From: Sutcliffiella horikoshii DSM 8719
GTDB taxonomy: Bacteria; Bacillota; Bacilli; Bacillales; Bacillaceae_I
Length of the DNA stretch: 64,000 bases
Assembly: GCA_001648575.1 (NCBI GenBank)
Contig: LQXN01000062.1
Coordinates: 186,001-250,000 of the forward strand
Direction: 5' to 3'
The notes under the pieces are model-generated. The model saw only the letters and a program-made list of their open reading frames with translations. It made no database searches and was not told where the DNA came from. Shown piece by piece: positions 54,805 through 62,882 of this stretch. Every line of letters starts with the position of its first letter. Position 1 is the first letter of the stretch. The translations under genes and the position numbers were made by a program.

Positions 54805-55320
54805 ATGAAGAGATTTCCAGTTACATTAAGTTGCATCATGGTGGTAATGGTGGGATGCTCAAACATCGAAACGAACGATACCCATACAAGTAATGCAGAA
54901 CAACACAAGCATCATGAGAAGCCCTCCTTTTTCCAGGGAGATATAAGAGAAGAGACGGCCTCTGTGGATGAACTACCTTCTTTTCTAATGGACAAGCCTG
55001 AAGATATGCAATTGATCTATACTGCGGCAGCAAAGCATAAGGAAGTTCTGTACCACATTCCTTGCTATTGTGGGTGCGGTACAACTGCTGGACATAAAAG
55101 CAGCTATGATTGCTTTATTTACGAAAATAAGGAAGATGGTTCTTTAGTGTGGGACGATCATGGTACCAAATGTGGAGTATGCTTGGAGATTGCGGCAACA
55201 TCTGTCATGGAATACAGCAAAGGAAAAAGTGTAAACGAGATCCGAGACTTAATTGATGAAGCCTATAAAGAAGGATTCTCCAGACCGACACCTACGCCTA
55301 AACCCCCTAAAAGTAGTTAA
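54805..55320 (+). CDS. PCYCGC-motif lipoprotein
   Basis: 171 residues with a lipobox VVGC-like segment (MVVMVGCSN, Cys about 19). The motif HIPCYCGCG at about 89-97, with later Cys in YDCF and KCGVCLE, defines the PCYCGC family found in spore-forming Firmicutes. The many Cys and N-terminal His (EQHKHHEK) suggest metal binding. The ATG at 54805 has CGAGGTG upstream. Function unknown. Confidence 0.8.
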   Translation: MKRFPVTLSCIMVVMVGCSNIETNDTHTSNAEQHKHHEKPSFFQGDIREETASVDELPSFLMDKPEDMQLIYTAAAKHKEVLYHIPCYCGCGTTAGHKSSYDCFIYENKEDGSLVWDDHGTKCGVCLEIAATSVMEYSKGKSVNEIRDLIDEAYKEGFSRPTPTPKPPKSS

Positions 55321-55327
55321 CGTAAAA

Positions 55328-55371
55328 AGCCATTCCATAATTAATGGAATGGCTTAATTAATGGAATGGCT
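55328..55371. terminator. Terminator hairpin, left duplicate flanking element F
   Basis: AGCCATTCCAT...ATGGAATGGCT hairpin at 55328-55354, plus a further partial repeat TAATTAATGGAATGGCT ending at 55371. Confidence 0.8.
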
Positions 55372-55580
55372 CAGACTGTTGACAAACTAAAATTTAATTA
55401 GGTTATCTGTTGGAACGGTTGATCTCCGTTACAGGAGCTTCGCTTTCCAGCGGGCGGTCCGTAAGCCTCCTCACTCCGTTGCGGGGTCTTACCTGTCCCT
55501 TCCTCCCGCAGGAGTCTTCGCTCCTTCCACTGCGATCAACAGTGAATTTATAACTCGAAAAGAGCTTTGTCTTCACACTG
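55372..55580 (-). mobile_element. Terminator-associated palindromic element, copy F
   Basis: 209 bp with ends CAGACTGTTGACAAAC and GCTTTGTCTTCACACTG and the family core (CGGTTGATCTCCGTTACAGG, GGGCGGTCCGTAAGCCTCCT, CCTTCCTCCCGCAGGAGTC, GCGATCAAC). Flanked by two copies of the local terminator, between the convergent PCYCGC and degV genes. Confidence 0.88.
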
Positions 55581-55607
55581 AGCCATTCCATATTTAATGG
55601 AATGGCT
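55581..55607. terminator. Terminator hairpin, right duplicate flanking element F
   Basis: AGCCATTCCAT...ATGGAATGGCT followed by TTTTATTT; same stem as 55328-55354. Confidence 0.85.
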
Positions 55608-55625
55608 TTTATTTGTGGTTATATT

Positions 55626-56468
55626 CTACTCAACATAGTACATGAACGCCAGGGCACCCGGACCGGTATGAGTTGATATGACAGGTGTTGTATAAGAAAT
55701 TTGAATATTATCAAACCCTGATAGCTCATATAGAGAAGCCTTCAAAGCTTCAGCTTGTTTCAATGAACCCGCATGTGCAATTCCGATGCCCTTCACAACT
55801 TTACCTTCGATATCTTCTTTAAATTGCTTTGTGAAAAACTTGATTACTTGAGAATAACTCCTTGCTTTTGCCACTGGTGTATAAACTCCGTCTGCAAGTG
55901 AAGCGATTGGTTTGATATTCAACAAAGAACCGATCAGGGCTTTTCCTCTACCGATCCTTCCGCCCTTCACTAAGTTATCCAAAGTATCCACCATAATAAA
56001 TAAATCTGAATTGGATCGGATTTCATCAAGTTTAGTCATGATCTCTGAAATCGTTTTTCCTTCTTTAGCCATTTTTGCCGCTGCCACGACCTGAAAAGAC
56101 AATGCAAAGGATATGAAACGAGAGTCCACCACTGTAACATCAGCCTCACTGATGCTTGCAGCGCTTTCGGCAGAACCTACTGTTCCACTCATGCCACCAG
56201 TCATATGAATGGAAATGATTTCACTTCCATCCTCACCGAGTCGGTTATAAACATCGACGAAGGTCCCAACAGCAGGCTGAGAACTTTTCGGCAATTCTTT
56301 AGATTCCTTCATCTTGTCCATAAACTCATCGGGCTTGATTCCAAATCTATCTATGTAAGACTTTCCGTCAATTGTAATGGATAGCGGCACAATTTCTATG
56401 TTCAATTCATCAATGATCGACTGATCAATATCAACCGTTGAATCGGTCACTACTTTAACATTTGTCAT
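55626..56468 (-). CDS. DegV/FakB-family fatty-acid-binding protein
   Basis: A 280-residue DegV-family protein: VVTDSTVDID at the N terminus, SSQPAVGTF and HMTGGMSGT in the lipid-head pocket. FakB proteins present fatty acids to the FakA kinase for phospholipid synthesis. The ATG at 56468 has GGGGAAGTGA upstream; an upstream in-frame start is not supported. Ligand preference cannot be read from sequence. Confidence 0.88.
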   Translation of the reverse strand: MTNVKVVTDSTVDIDQSIIDELNIEIVPLSITIDGKSYIDRFGIKPDEFMDKMKESKELPKSSQPAVGTFVDVYNRLGEDGSEIISIHMTGGMSGTVGSAESAASISEADVTVVDSRFISFALSFQVVAAAKMAKEGKTISEIMTKLDEIRSNSDLFIMVDTLDNLVKGGRIGRGKALIGSLLNIKPIASLADGVYTPVAKARSYSQVIKFFTKQFKEDIEGKVVKGIGIAHAGSLKQAEALKASLYELSGFDNIQISYTTPVISTHTGPGALAFMYYVE

Positions 56469-56634
56469 CAATTTCACTTCCCCAATAATATCCTTTTGTA
56501 TCATTATACCTTCCTGACATGGAAGTTGAAACCTAAATGGGCTTACTTGAATTATAAAATATAGGTTATTTCATCAACTTGACACAAGTGCGGTAAGGTT
56601 TTTCTGCAATCGATAGCCCAATCCACAAAAAAAA

Positions 56635-56656
56635 TACAGGGTATAAAGGCCCTGTA
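56635..56656 (-). terminator. Terminator of the DUF2535 gene
   Basis: TACAGGG/CCCTGTA stem with a T-rich tract after it on the minus strand. Confidence 0.7.
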
Positions 56657-56681
56657 CTAATATTATCACATATACCGAACT

Positions 56682-56933
56682 TTAAGCATTATTTTTTAAT
56701 ATGTCTGCTTTAACCACATGGCAATAAACCGGCCATTTCAATACGGTGCGCAAATATTCCTTAAAAGAATAAATCTGCTTTGGCTCTTTTTCACAAAGGA
56801 TATTGTTGATAAAAGCTTCCAGTCTGACCTTAACCAAAAAATGATAAGTGCTATCGTCCTCCAATACTGGAATTTCAATGACCTTTACCTTCTGTCCCTC
56901 TTCAATCGTGAACTCTAGGCTTTTCCATAGCAA
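56682..56933 (-). CDS. DUF2535-like small protein
   Basis: 83 residues (MLWKSLEFTIEEGQKVKVIE..., IYSFKEYLRTVLKW), soluble. Resembles the DUF2535 proteins of the ypm region (YpmP-like), but the match is from memory. TTG start with GAGG 9 bases upstream. Function unknown. Confidence 0.6.
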   Translation of the reverse strand: MLWKSLEFTIEEGQKVKVIEIPVLEDDSTYHFLVKVRLEAFINNILCEKEPKQIYSFKEYLRTVLKWPVYCHVVKADILKNNA

Positions 56934-57024
56934 AATATCAATCCTCTTTTTTCATCCGATTATCATTATTATACCCTAATTATTCTATGAAGTGTCAACT
57001 TTCATTTGACAAAATCAAACATTT

Positions 57025-57690
57025 TTAGACTTCCTTTATACAATCCGGGTCATTGTTTCTCGGTGAATTCACATTCGATGACACTTCATATGTCTTCATT
57101 TGATTTTCCTCATAAGGCTGTAAAAGGGATGTCAACATTGTTAAATCCCTCTCCTTTTTGGACAACCAAGTTTGTTCATGTTCCTTTTTCACGATCACAG
57201 GCATTCTATCATGAACATCTTTTACAAGCTTGTTTGGTTTAGTAGTAATAAGTGTACATGTCACCAGCTCATCTTCACCATGAACCCACCGATCCCACAA
57301 CCCGGCAAATGCAAACGGTTCTTCATCCTTCATGGTGAATCTCATAGGGTGTTTTTCTCTACCAACTTTTTTCCATTCAAAAAATCCGTCTGCCGGAATT
57401 AAGCATCTCCTTCTTTCGAGCAATCGGCTGAAACTAACTTTCTCTTGAAGTGTTTCTGAGCGGGCGTTTATCATTTTGTAACCTATCTTCCTATCCTTAG
57501 CAAAGCTTGGAACCAAGCCCCAATGGAGATAGCCTGCTCTATTTTCGGATGACCCTTCTACAATCGTCAGTATACGCTGACCTGGTGCTATATTGTAGCT
57601 GATCTGATAATTTAGTTCCTTTGCATTTTCAAGAAAGAAGCGTTCTTCTAGTTTATGGAGTTCTGTGGTTAAAGAGAATCTTCCACACAT
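57025..57690 (-). CDS. SRAP-domain protein (SOS response-associated peptidase, YedK/YoqW type)
   Basis: A 221-residue SRAP protein. After removal of Met, Cys2 (MCGRFSL) forms a thiazolidine cross-link with abasic sites in single-stranded DNA. Also conserved are the NARSET loop (about 78), PADGFFEWKK (about 99) and HDRMPVI (His about 160). AAGAGGGAGG-like site before the ATG. Monocistronic. Confidence 0.9.
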   Translation of the reverse strand: MCGRFSLTTELHKLEERFFLENAKELNYQISYNIAPGQRILTIVEGSSENRAGYLHWGLVPSFAKDRKIGYKMINARSETLQEKVSFSRLLERRRCLIPADGFFEWKKVGREKHPMRFTMKDEEPFAFAGLWDRWVHGEDELVTCTLITTKPNKLVKDVHDRMPVIVKKEHEQTWLSKKERDLTMLTSLLQPYEENQMKTYEVSSNVNSPRNNDPDCIKEV

Positions 57691-57964
57691 GACTAGATCC
57701 CTCCCATTTAAGATAATATCATTGTACTATAAGGAAGTGACAGCTACAAAAAAACGGTGGATGGATGGAGTAACATTTGGGATGAACTCTTAAAAATCTG
57801 AATGGGGAAAGGAATTACCCGGTAGTGGTTGTTAGAAAACTGCCTTTGATTATAATTGAGGGAAGTTTTCAAGAAATCTGAAGGTATTCTATCTTCTTTT
57901 GTTAGTCTTTTTCACTTTTCGTACCAGACCCTATATTTCCATATTCCCGGTCCCTTCAAAAAAC

Positions 57965-58001
57965 AATAAGCACTAGGGCTAAATCTCCCCTACTGCTTAT
58001 T
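57965..58001. terminator. Second hairpin downstream of plsC-like gene
   Basis: AATAAGCA...TGCTTATT stem with inner pairing and an A run to its left, i.e. T run on the minus strand. The rest of the gap (57691-57960) shows nothing clear. Confidence 0.6.
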
Positions 58002-58015
58002 ATCCTTTGCCAAGA

Positions 58016-58034
58016 ATAACTCTGTCTGCACACC
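58016..58034 (-). repeat. Decayed end of the terminator-associated element
   Basis: On the minus strand GGTGTGCAGACAGAGTTATT follows the terminator hairpin, as AGTGTGTAGACAAAGTTATT does in copy B. Only this end remains. Confidence 0.5.
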
Positions 58035-58036
58035 AA

Positions 58037-58056
58037 GCCACTACAAATGTAGTGGC
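58037..58056 (-). terminator. Terminator hairpin after plsC-like gene
   Basis: Perfect GCCACTACA/TGTAGTGGC stem 8 bases beyond the stop. Confidence 0.7.
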
Positions 58057-58063
58057 ATTTATT

Positions 58064-58774
58064 TTACAAGTGTTGCTTGATTTTGTTTTGTACTTCCATG
58101 CCAAGCTGATTTCCGTCCACTTTTTCATCTTCTGGCAAGAAAATCGGATCATGCACGGTCACCTTTACTTGAGCTGGTTGAAAACCGAGTTTGCTTTCTT
58201 CCATAATTTTATAAGATCCAGAAATGGTAATTGGAACAACTGGCACCTTGCTGTCAGTTGCTAGTCGGAGTCCACCTTTTTTAAATTCTCCCATTTTGTT
58301 GCCTTTACTCCTTGTACCTTCTGGAAAGATGACAAGAGAATGACCATCTTTTAAGGTCTGTATTCCTTCTCTTATCGACTGGATGGCTTTTCTCCTATCC
58401 TTGCGATCGATGAAGACACAATTCATTGCTTCCATCCAACGGTGAACGAGAGGGATTTTTTTTACTTCTTCTTTTGAAATAAAACCTAAAGGCTTTTGTA
58501 AAAATCCTATCAAGATCGGAACATCAAAATTCCCTTGGTGATTACTTACAAACAGGACTGGTCCATTTGGTATTTTTTCTTGACCAACCACTTCAATTTC
58601 AGACCCAGTGATATTGACCAATGTTTTGGCCCAATGCTTTGGTTTCTGATGAATAATTGTATCTTTTTCTTCGACAGTCAGGGCAGAATCTAAATTTTTC
58701 ACCTTTTTGATTGTCGGCAAACTGTAAATGAGATAACCAAAAAAGTAAAAAAACCACCATATAGTACGTAACAT
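58064..58774 (-). CDS. 1-acylglycerol-3-phosphate acyltransferase-like protein (PlsC family)
   Basis: 236 residues with an N-terminal membrane helix (about 3-22). Acyltransferase motif I is NHQGNFD (HxxxxD, about 78-84), then FIDRKDRR (motif II) and FPEGTRSKG (motif III). It adds the second acyl chain in phosphatidate synthesis, or acts on a related lysolipid. Position after dfrA corresponds to B. subtilis ypkP. Confidence 0.85.
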   Translation of the reverse strand: MLRTIWWFFYFFGYLIYSLPTIKKVKNLDSALTVEEKDTIIHQKPKHWAKTLVNITGSEIEVVGQEKIPNGPVLFVSNHQGNFDVPILIGFLQKPLGFISKEEVKKIPLVHRWMEAMNCVFIDRKDRRKAIQSIREGIQTLKDGHSLVIFPEGTRSKGNKMGEFKKGGLRLATDSKVPVVPITISGSYKIMEESKLGFQPAQVKVTVHDPIFLPEDEKVDGNQLGMEVQNKIKQHL

Positions 58775-58823
58775 TTCTTTCTCTCCCTATATAACACGAC
58801 CATTTAAAGCTCTAAATGTTGTA

Positions 58824-59306
58824 TTACTTTATTCTCCTATACGTCCTAAAATAATAATCATAAGGATTTTTATCATCCTTTATTCCTTTTAACTCGGATA
58901 ATAATTCCCACTCTTGTTCTTCTATTGTAGGAAAGTACGTATCCCCATCGAATTCATCATCGATATATGTTAGGTACAGAAAATCAGCAAAAGGCAGTGT
59001 CTCCTTAAATATATGAGAGCCACCGATAATAAAGATTTCATGGTTATTTTCTTCCATCGCCATTACCTCATCTATTGAATGAAGTGTTTCACAGCCCTCT
59101 GCTGCGAAGTCTTTCCTTGATAGAATGATGTTCCGTCTATTGGGAAGCGGTTTTCCGATGGATTCATATGTCTTTCTTCCCATGACAACGGTGCTTCCCA
59201 TAGTAACTTTTTTAAAGTATGCCAAATCGGCAGGTATTCTCCATGGAAGATCATTATCTTTCCCGATAAGGTTATTTCTGTCCATCGCTACAATGATGGA
59301 AATCAT
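58824..59306 (-). CDS. dfrA: Dihydrofolate reductase
   Basis: 160 residues. Reduces dihydrofolate with NADPH. Start [20 protein letters not shown] with the conserved LPWRIPADL substrate site, [10 protein letters not shown] cofactor site and FIIGGSHIF. Its ATG overlaps the thyA stop (ATGA), and AAGGAG lies inside the thyA end, so the pair is coupled and regenerates the folate that ThyA oxidises. Confidence 0.95.
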   Translation of the reverse strand: MISIIVAMDRNNLIGKDNDLPWRIPADLAYFKKVTMGSTVVMGRKTYESIGKPLPNRRNIILSRKDFAAEGCETLHSIDEVMAMEENNHEIFIIGGSHIFKETLPFADFLYLTYIDDEFDGDTYFPTIEEQEWELLSELKGIKDDKNPYDYYFRTYRRIK

Positions 59307-60097
59307 ACACTTACGACTCCTTTGATATGTGGATGAGCCTCATAATCTACAAGAGTAAAGTCTTCAAATTTAAAATCAAATATTGATGTAATATTTTTAT
59401 TCAGTTCCATTTTCGGTAATTTCTTTGGGTCCCTCTGAAGCTGCAGATTAACCTGATCAATATGATTTGAATAGATATGTGCATCTCCCAATGTATGAAT
59501 GAATTCCCCGGGCTCCAGTTCACATACCTGCGCCACCATCAATGTCAACAGGGCATATGAGGCAATGTTAAATGGCACGCCAAGGAAAACATCAGCTGAT
59601 CTTTGATAGAGCTGACATGATAACTTTCCGTCTGCTACATAAAACTGGAACATTGTATGGCATGGCGGGAGTGCCATCGAATCTATATTAGCAACATTCC
59701 ATGCCGAGACAATCAATCTTCTTGAATCTGGATTACGCTTTATCTGATCGATCAGGTTCGAAATTTGATCAATATGTTGACCATCAGGAGTTGGCCAAGA
59801 CCTCCATTGATATCCATAAACAGGGCCAAGGTCTCCATTTTCATCTGCCCATTCGTTCCAAATTCTTACACCATTATCTTGCAAGTATTTTACATTCGTA
59901 TCACCACTCAAAAACCAGAGCAATTCATGAATAATTGATTTGAGATGTAACTTCTTTGTTGTCACAACAGGAAACCCTTCCTGCAGATTGAATCTCATCT
60001 GATAGCCGAATGTGCTTATGGTACCAGTTCCAGTTCGGTCTTCTTTCTTTGTTCCATTATGTAGTATGTGTTCGCATAAATCCAAATACTGTTTCAT
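59303..60097 (-). CDS. thyA: Thymidylate synthase (ThyA type)
   Basis: A 264-residue ThyA-class enzyme (the class called thyB in B. subtilis). The catalytic nucleophile is Cys146 in [22 protein letters not shown] and the C-terminal [10 protein letters not shown] are conserved. Makes dTMP from dUMP using methylene-tetrahydrofolate. The ATG at 60097 has GAGGTGAAGG upstream, favoured over a start 24 bases earlier. Confidence 0.95.
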   Translation of the reverse strand: MKQYLDLCEHILHNGTKKEDRTGTGTISTFGYQMRFNLQEGFPVVTTKKLHLKSIIHELLWFLSGDTNVKYLQDNGVRIWNEWADENGDLGPVYGYQWRSWPTPDGQHIDQISNLIDQIKRNPDSRRLIVSAWNVANIDSMALPPCHTMFQFYVADGKLSCQLYQRSADVFLGVPFNIASYALLTLMVAQVCELEPGEFIHTLGDAHIYSNHIDQVNLQLQRDPKKLPKMELNKNITSIFDFKFEDFTLVDYEAHPHIKGVVSV

Positions 60098-60193
60098 TTC
60101 CTTCACCTCATCAACCGTCATTTTTCCTTTCTACATTCTAACATAAAAAAAGAGACAACCCGTACAATTTATTGTATTAATAGAATGGAAAAA

Positions 60194-60216
60194 AGCACTC
60201 CTTTTTCAGGAATGCT
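60194..60216 (-). terminator. Terminator of the lethal-factor-like gene
   Basis: AGCATTCC/GGAGTGCT stem followed by TTTTTTCC on the minus strand. Confidence 0.75.
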
Positions 60217-60220
60217 CCAC

Positions 60221-60970
60221 TTAATACTTTTTGCCAAAGAAATCACTTGTCAGAGGCATCTTCTCCATATTTTCAAAGAACAAAAACGTTTGCGGGGCGT
60301 ACTTTGCCAGTTCAAGACGTGAAACATCATTTAAGTAGTACATGGTGAAGGTCTCAGCAAAATACTCTTCAGGAAAGGTTTGAAAGTAGCTTTTGTTTGG
60401 AAAAATGGAAGTCACTTCATTCTTCCAAGCTTCTTGAAAGGTTTGGTTATGCCGGACATTCCCCAGTACATAATGGTCAATGGAATGTGCTAATTCGTGA
60501 AGTTCGAGGTTAAGGGACCCATGCCCCATCCCTTTATTACTATGGCCAATTTTGGCCAACACCAACTTCGATCCGCCGATACCGGGCACGTCTTCCCAAT
60601 TGGACCCGTTCATACTATAACCTCTTGGTTTGATTCCTTGTAAATGTTCAAACCCCTCCACTTCTGTCAGCTTTCCATTAAACAAGTAGAGGTGTACATT
60701 TTGTTGTACAAGTACATTAAGGATGTTTGGAGGAATATTTGCCACATGTTGAATCATTAATGCAGCATCTTTCTCGGAAAAGTCCTTCGTAGGCAGATAA
60801 ATCAATTGATTCATCATTTCCCTGTTTGGAATATCTTGAAGAAAACCATCCATTATGGGAGAGTGATAGTATTTAAGTGGGATGGCATCCAGACTTGCAT
60901 ATGCTTTCCAGTATATAGGTATAATTGTAAATATCATTAATAACACGATTGCAAGGATTCGCCGCTTCAT
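60221..60970 (-). CDS. Secreted ATLF-like zinc metalloprotease (anthrax lethal factor domain)
   Basis: 249 residues. N-terminal signal/anchor (about 4-24); the zinc motif HELAH (158-162) in LELHELAHSIDHYVLG; a downstream EEYFAETFTMYY segment supplies a likely third ligand Glu. This matches the ATLF-like domain shared by anthrax lethal factor and many harmless Bacillus proteins. The ATG at 60970 has AGAAGGAG upstream. It stands alone, upstream of thyA. A toxin role is not implied; a cell-surface protease is likelier. Confidence 0.78.
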   Translation of the reverse strand: MKRRILAIVLLMIFTIIPIYWKAYASLDAIPLKYYHSPIMDGFLQDIPNREMMNQLIYLPTKDFSEKDAALMIQHVANIPPNILNVLVQQNVHLYLFNGKLTEVEGFEHLQGIKPRGYSMNGSNWEDVPGIGGSKLVLAKIGHSNKGMGHGSLNLELHELAHSIDHYVLGNVRHNQTFQEAWKNEVTSIFPNKSYFQTFPEEYFAETFTMYYLNDVSRLELAKYAPQTFLFFENMEKMPLTSDFFGKKY

Positions 60971-61146
60971 CGTTACTCTCCTTCTCATGGTGTCAAATCT
61001 AGGTGATGACCTTTTATTCTTTTATCTGAAAATTCAATCCTTTTATACTAGTATTATATCAGGAAAAATAGTTAATTTGAATGATATTTTTGTAATATTT
61101 AATATAAGATAAAAAATTTTACCATTTTTCTTTATATAAGCAAAAA

Positions 61147-61173
61147 GGACTGTTCTCCGGATGGAGACAGCCC
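61147..61173 (-). terminator. ypjQ terminator
   Basis: GGGCTGTCTCC/GGAGAACAGTCC stem then TTTTTGC on the minus strand. Confidence 0.75.
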
Positions 61174-61188
61174 TATTAATGAACTTTA

Positions 61189-61725
61189 TTATACAATGAC
61201 TTCCTCTTCGTTCAACTCTGCTTCTTCTATATCCCGGGATCGATGGGCGATCCGACTTGCAGCTGCTGCGGCAAGTGCACAGACAATGTCATCCATGAAG
61301 GTATGAACTTCTTCCCCTTCATGTTCATCTAGATGTTTAATAATGCCGAATTTTTCTTTATCGAGAAAACCGAAATTTGTCAATCCGATCGAGCCGTACA
61401 CATTTACAATCGATAAAGGAATAATCTCATCAATTCCATAGAGTGGCTCATCAGTCTCTACAAGGTATTGAAGCGGTTCAGGCAACAACTTCTTTTCCGC
61501 TAATATATCCAGGGACAAACCGGTTAAAACAGCATGCACGATTTCTCTCTTTTCCAGCACTTTCTCTACATTATGCATGCAGTCTTCAAGCGTGACATCT
61601 GTAATATATTTTTGTTGAAGCAGAAGAACAATCTCTGCAATGTCCTTGATCGTAACGCCTCTGTCTTCCAACATTTTCTTTGTTGTCTCCCGCATTTGTT
61701 GAAGTGTGTACTTTCTCATCGTCAT
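61189..61725 (-). CDS. ypjQ: Phosphatidylglycerophosphatase A-like protein YpjQ
   Basis: 178 residues. The C-terminal part is the YutG/PgpA-like fold (NVYGSIGLTNFGFLDKEK and HTFMDDIVCALAAAAASRIA with conserved Asp). The N-terminal part is a helical regulatory domain. Family members dephosphorylate phosphatidylglycerophosphate; YpjQ itself is less studied. It follows ypjP by 14 bases, so they form a unit. Confidence 0.82.
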   Translation of the reverse strand: MTMRKYTLQQMRETTKKMLEDRGVTIKDIAEIVLLLQQKYITDVTLEDCMHNVEKVLEKREIVHAVLTGLSLDILAEKKLLPEPLQYLVETDEPLYGIDEIIPLSIVNVYGSIGLTNFGFLDKEKFGIIKHLDEHEGEEVHTFMDDIVCALAAAAASRIAHRSRDIEEAELNEEEVIV

Positions 61726-61739
61726 GCCCTACCTTCTCT

Positions 61740-62327
61740 CTAACTTAGCCATTTAGGCGGTGTGTTTTTAGCCCAATAGATAGACCCCAATGTTTGATGC
61801 CCTTGAAACTCGTCATGGTATGTATGGTAATGGAAGTTGAAGTAATACCCGTCCAAAGGAGGGTGATCCTTTCTTACATGGAATCTAATCAAGTCCTTAC
61901 CAGTCTGGGCATGATAGATATGAAAAATCTTTTCACCATCTCCACCACTCGGATTTTCAGAAATGGTTAAATTATTCAAATCTTCTTCCGGATGTTCAAT
62001 AGCTAGTTCATTGATTACTTCTTCCATTTTAGGAAAAATGATATCCTTGAACTCTTCTTGAATTTGGGGGCCAATTCTGGATCCGAATTTCGTATAGCTT
62101 TGAAGTTCTGCCTGTTCTTTAGCCAATGATAAGAAAGATTCTCTTGTAAGTCCTTGTTCTATAGGTTCAATGTAGTCACTTGAATGGTTAAAGTCTTTAT
62201 TTGTAAAATCACCGAAAGTTGAATCATCTTTTTGGTCATCTACGGTCAAGTATGCTGGAGGCGATACTGTACCGAATGTAAGGGCTGTTATAAGGACAAC
62301 TAATGATTTCTTTAACCATTTAGGCAT
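61740..62327 (-). CDS. ypjP: YpjP family protein
   Basis: 195 residues with a signal peptide (MPKWLKKSLVVLITALTFG...) and a secreted mature domain ending in a conserved HYHTYHDEFQGHQTLGSIYW segment. Matches YpjP by sequence type and synteny with ypjQ-thyA-dfrA. Function unknown. The ATG at 62327 has AAAGGAAG upstream; a longer start at 62351 is less likely. Confidence 0.8.
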   Translation of the reverse strand: MPKWLKKSLVVLITALTFGTVSPPAYLTVDDQKDDSTFGDFTNKDFNHSSDYIEPIEQGLTRESFLSLAKEQAELQSYTKFGSRIGPQIQEEFKDIIFPKMEEVINELAIEHPEEDLNNLTISENPSGGDGEKIFHIYHAQTGKDLIRFHVRKDHPPLDGYYFNFHYHTYHDEFQGHQTLGSIYWAKNTPPKWLS

Positions 62328-62564
62328 GCTAGTCTTCCTTTCCGTATCCATCTCTCATTCAACGACTCTATAAAATAATAAAACTAGTATACCATAAAAG
62401 TAAGAAAATTTTATCAATTTATTTCTTCATTTTCATTCTTCCTGATCTTTTGTTACAAATTCAGTAAAAATTTGTTTACAGAATACGTTTTCTTTTAATT
62501 ATTATTCATTTATTTGTGTTTTTTTGTTAATATTAAGAAAGAGTACATATTGGAGGTTATTACT

Positions 62565-62639
62565 ATGGTAGATGTTGCTATAATCGTATCATGCTTTGTA
62601 ACTTTAGGAGTTATGATTTACTTATGTATTGCTGATTGA
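62565..62639 (+). CDS. 24-residue membrane peptide
   Basis: The product is a single hydrophobic helix (MVDVAIIVSCFVTLGVMIYL, then CIAD). TTGGAGG stands 7-8 bases before the ATG and a strong terminator follows within 14 bases, so it is a compact transcription unit. No family recognised; it could be a regulatory membrane peptide or a sporulation micropeptide. Confidence 0.6.
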   Translation: MVDVAIIVSCFVTLGVMIYLCIAD

Positions 62640-62652
62640 TAAAAAGAATAAA

Positions 62653-62683
62653 AACTCGCGTCGAGCTTGGCTTGACGCGAGTT
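62653..62683 (+). terminator. Terminator of the membrane-peptide gene
   Basis: AACTCGCGTC/GACGCGAGTT stem followed by TTTTTTT. Confidence 0.9.
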
Positions 62684-62690
62684 TTTTTCA

Positions 62691-62822
62691 TTAATTTTTC
62701 TTTGTGCTTTTCCTGCTTGAGGACATGGATTTTCCATCGACTTCTGTACTTGTTGTCCCTTGTCCTTCTACATTAGGAGAGGAAAGCCCTACATTACCAG
62801 GCTTTTTTCTTTTTCCGCCCAT
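62691..62822 (-). CDS. Small Lys/Ser-rich protein, unknown
   Basis: 43 residues (MGGKRKKPGNVGLSSPNVEG..., ends SSSRKSTKKN). AGAGGTG precedes the ATG by 8 bases. Polar, basic and probably disordered; composition resembles minor small acid-soluble spore proteins. It lies downstream of ypiP and may share its transcript. Confidence 0.6.
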   Translation of the reverse strand: MGGKRKKPGNVGLSSPNVEGQGTTSTEVDGKSMSSSRKSTKKN

Positions 62823-62882
62823 TATTTCACACCTCTTTCTCCTGCGAATCAACCTCAAGGATTAGGATGCCCTACTTGGCAT

